Part shown: in pieces, positions 13,101 to 14,463 of the stretch | Layout: every line of letters starts with the position of its first letter | Numbering within the stretch: position 1 is the first letter of the stretch | Source: JBFHRE01 sp036745195 | GTDB lineage: Bacteria; Actinomycetota; Acidimicrobiia; Spongiisociales; ZC4RG35 | NCBI GenBank assembly: GCA_036745195.1 | Contig: DAIOGO010000067.1 | Span: 1 to 14,463 of the forward strand | Direction: 5' to 3' | DNA: 14,463 nucleotides | Translations under genes and position numbers: made by a program | The notes under the pieces: generated by a model | The model's input: only the letters and a program-made list of their open reading frames with translations | Database searches by the model: none | Told to the model about the DNA's origin: nothing

Positions 13101-14463
13101 GGGAAGATCTGGTAGACGACGGCGTCCTGTGCCCAGGCCGGGGCGCTGAAAGACGGGGCGTGCCACATGAGCGCCCAGCTTTGATCCACCGGGTCGTCGC
13201 TCATCCCGCCCAACCCGCCGTCGAGGGCGGCGGTGTTGTCCGCGTAGTAGTCGGTGTCGGTGCCGTCTGTCACGAGGAACCGGTACCAGACGTTGTCCGG
13301 GGTGTCGCCGGCCAGGGTGGTCTCCCACCAGTCGCAGCGCTTGGCCTCGAGCCCGGTCTGCTCACAGCTCTGATCCGAGGCGGCGATGTTCATGGACACC
13401 AGCCGCTGGCCGTTGGCGTTGAGGCTGTAGACGCGGGCCGTGACCGACGTGACGTCGTTGTGGAAGGTGCGCAGCCGCAGCTTCACGTCGGTACCCGCCG
13501 GCACCGCGCCGCCGGGCGCTCGATACAGGTCGGCGCGCGAGTCGTGGCGCACGCCGTCCCACTCCACGTTGTCGTCCGGTGAAGGCTCGGCCGAGGCGAC
13601 CGTGACCGATGGCGTATTGGTGGCGGTGTCGAAGCTGATGGTGACGGTCGAACCGGGTGTGGCCACGGTGAACGGGACGTTGTTCGCTCCACCGCCCTGG
13701 CCGTAGTTCGGGTTGGACCACGACTCGTTGGTGGCGACCTTGAACTCGTAACTGCCCGCCGGCACAGCGGTCGTCACGTATGTGAACACACCGTCGCCGT
13801 CGACGTCGCTCATGAAGGTTCGCAGGCAATCGGGCTGCCAGTCGCCGCCGCACCCGACCTCGGAGTTGAAACTCCCGGGGACGGTGTAGATGGTGTTGCG
13901 GACGTTGTCGGCGATGTAGTGGGTGGCGTGCGAGTAATAGAAGCGGACGCTCCGCGGAGTGCTCAGGTTCAAGGCGATGTTGGGTCCGTCCTGCTGGAAG
14001 TTGGCGCCGTAGTTCTCGCTCCAGCCGCCCATCGCCACCTTGTACCCCCAACTACCGGCCGGGATCGCCGCCGACTGGAACAAATAGACACCGCTGCCTT
14101 GGGCGGAGAAGGCGCTCGCCGGGCAGGCCGGATCCCAGTCGCCGCAGCCGCCGCCGGTCGCCTCGGACTCGAGGCTGCCCGCCAGGTTCACGGATGCGGG
14201 GGTGGGCGTGTGACTCGCCGATGCGGGGACGAGAGGCAGGGCGGTGGTCACCAACCCGATCGCCAATCCGACCACGGTGCTTAGCAGCGCAACCGCGAGA
14301 CCGATGCTGAGGGACACGCGCGTGCCGTAGAGCACGCGGCTGTAGACGTCGCGCCCGAGCATGTCGGAGCCGAACCAGAAGGCGGCCGAGGGCTGCTTCA
14401 GGCGCCGGACCGGCGCGACCGCCTGCGGGTCGACCGTGCCCAGCCAGGGCGCGAACAGCGCGA
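10118..14463 (-). CDS. Multidomain GH13 amylase/pullulanase in frame with permease fragment
   Basis: The frame runs from the window edge to TGA 10118-10120. The first internal ATG is 14362 (1414 residues, numbering used here). Residues 1-38 and the 33 codons before them are a DppC/OppC permease fragment. From residue 39 a signal-peptide remnant (TTALPLVPASAS) leads into a secreted starch enzyme: two X25-like beta domains (about 57-157 and 160-258), a linking N-domain (about 265-400) and a GH13 barrel (about 408-970). Catalytic residues are Asp666 (GWRLDVS), Glu697 (LLVSETW) and Asp779 (LLDSHD), with region I DGVFNH at 562-567. Then follow FN3 (971-1065), an unnamed beta domain (1068-1180), FN3 (1200-1295) and a CBM20-like starch-binding end (1297-1414). 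It would hydrolyse alpha-1,4 and/or alpha-1,6 glucans outside the cell. The catalytic site looks intact. Confidence 0.85.
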   Translation of the reverse strand, partial: ALFAPWLGTVDPQAVAPVRRLKQPSAAFWFGSDMLGRDVYSRVLYGTRVSLSIGLAVALLSTVVGLAIGLVTTALPLVPASASHTPTPASVNLAGSLESEATGGGCGDWDPACPASAFSAQGSGVYLFQSAAIPAGSWGYKVAMGGWSENYGANFQQDGPNIALNLSTPRSVRFYYSHATHYIADNVRNTIYTVPGSFNSEVGCGGDWQPDCLRTFMSDVDGDGVFTYVTTAVPAGSYEFKVATNESWSNPNYGQGGGANNVPFTVATPGSTVTISFDTATNTPSVTVASAEPSPDDNVEWDGVRHDSRADLYRAPGGAVPAGTDVKLRLRTFHNDVTSVTARVYSLNANGQRLVSMNIAASDQSCEQTGLEAKRCDWWETTLAGDTPDNVWYRFLVTDGTDTDYYADNTAALDGGLGGMSDDPVDQSWALMWHAPSFSAPAWAQDAVVYQIFPDRFRNGRSNNDPKTGDVRYDDPVVSLDWLTLPEGYCRNYADSTPTTCPWRFDTTPPAGAPKEGPRGRDYQGGDLKGIDQQLEYLKTLGVDTLYLNPVFDAGSNHSYDTQDYTRIDPYFGTQKDWENLVKHADQRGIRIILDGVFNHLSSDSPFFDRYGHYPTVGACESVASEFRTWFSFTDVAPGTGDCAGSAGPLSATYDGWFGFDSIPVLDKTLTEVQEYFLTNEDSITRQWLEAGAGGWRLDVSGDPSFPNGYWETFRQVAKSTKADALLVSETWQKDSTLLRMLRGDRLDTTMNYRLRDAVIGFLTPGAFDSKGFADSGRVLTATEVANRLASIREDYPDAAFYSMMNLLDSHDTERVLWTLTPGAETRAAKEHNAANLAEGKQRLRLATLLQFAVPGAPTVYYGDEVGVTGDDDPDDRRAFPWADKGGTPDTALRSWYTQLTTVRRDLPALRDGDQRILLADDSAGVIVIGRKTGSGAAVVVVNRSPSSQTLTIPVDGYLPNGASLTRRLATGLGASSAATVAGETLTVTVPAMGGVVLGVEGIDLTPPAAPTGLTSVDGNGAAALTWNSVPGAASYNVYVSFVSGGGYRKVNTAPVTATNYSLSGLPNGEVRYVVVRALDAAGNESARSNEDEVVPSLTIGWANLQWPPSLNHTISTVSRTDTVYGQVWIDGVTATPGPTPTLRAQAGFGPDGSNPAGNPAWVWVDATFNVQAGNNDEFKASFLPEVLGEFDYVFRYSTNGGRSWLYADLNGPVPSGSLPANPGALTVVSSGDTTAPDVPTGLSVTSASPAGIVLDWDDVAGDPTFFGYEVLRSDTTGGPYGLLGLVTNSTFTDTAVAQGATYFYVVVAVDQSFNRSGGSGEVPATAELRTVTLQFNVTVPATTDGTGRSVHIAGFLDRLDGGLPQWDPGGVVLIRVDETHWAITLTGKEGTQLEYKYTLGSWDYVEKDGACGEIGNRQLTLSYGATGTQTVNDLVPNWHNVAPCGN
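14249..14463 (-). pseudogene. Truncated DppC/OppC-type peptide permease, fused to amylase
   Basis: The minus-strand frame from the window edge reads ALFAPWLGTVDPQAVAPV, then KQPSAAFWFGSDMLGRDVYS and RVLYGTRVSLSIGLAVALLS, a near-textbook N-terminus of a dipeptide ABC permease (DppC): end of TM1, the GSDxLGRDVxSRxLYGxRxSL segment, and TM2. At about residue 38 (codon 14251-14249) homology stops after GLAIGLV, where a permease would continue toward GYxGG and the EAA loop. The amylase signal-peptide remnant follows with no stop or frameshift. The permease is therefore cut at TM2 and cannot form a transporter alone. Either a real recombination replaced the amylase's start, or two contigs were joined wrongly. 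The upstream part of the permease is outside the window. Confidence 0.8.

Overview
The window is GC-rich, coding-dense bacterial DNA. Several genes appear to be transcribed without a 5' leader from TANNNT boxes placed 6-7 nt before the start codon. That, with GTGA-type gene overlaps and gene content (DAHP synthase/chorismate mutase fusion, divergent Lgt, heme O synthase, HutF-type histidine degradation), suggests a high-GC actinobacterium-like lineage. The terminal starch-degrading enzyme has domain types I associate with both Actinobacteria and Chloroflexi, so the phylum is an inference.

Region 1 (1-4420, + strand) is a histidine-utilisation (hut) cluster: the 3' end of urocanate hydratase, a VapBC-type toxin-antitoxin pair, a peptide-deformylase-family hydrolase, formimidoylglutamate deiminase (hutF), a small SHOCT membrane protein and imidazolonepropionase (hutI). 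vapB-vapC-deformylase-hutF are chained by 4-nt overlaps. No classical hutG is visible, so the deformylase homologue is a candidate for the last step (N-formylglutamate to glutamate plus formate). hutI ends in a heptanucleotide tandem repeat.

Region 2 (4521-5447, +) is a lone class II aminoacyl-tRNA-synthetase-like protein of unknown role, with the same leaderless promoter type as hutI. It converges on region 3.

Region 3 (5466-6976, - strand) is an aromatic amino acid locus: a strong promoter, a 19-residue leader peptide containing Phe-Ser-Phe-Tyr-Val-Phe, a terminator with a competing antiterminator, then a DAHP synthase-chorismate mutase fusion and a coupled 93-residue unknown protein. It reads as a Phe/Tyr-responsive transcription attenuator.

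Region 4 (7010-9985, -) holds ctaB (heme O synthase), a rhodanese lipoprotein behind a perfect palindromic operator, a divergent lgt, and a two-part protein with a HicB-like N-terminus and a DinB-like C-terminus.

Region 5 (10118-14463, -, open at the window edge) is one reading frame in which the N-terminal part of an oligopeptide ABC permease (DppC/OppC type) runs in frame into a secreted multidomain GH13 amylase/pullulanase. This is either a real fusion or an assembly join.

The strongest leads are the deformylase homologue in the hut operon, the aromatic attenuator and the permease-amylase chimera. No tRNA, rRNA, CRISPR array, transposase or IS end was seen.
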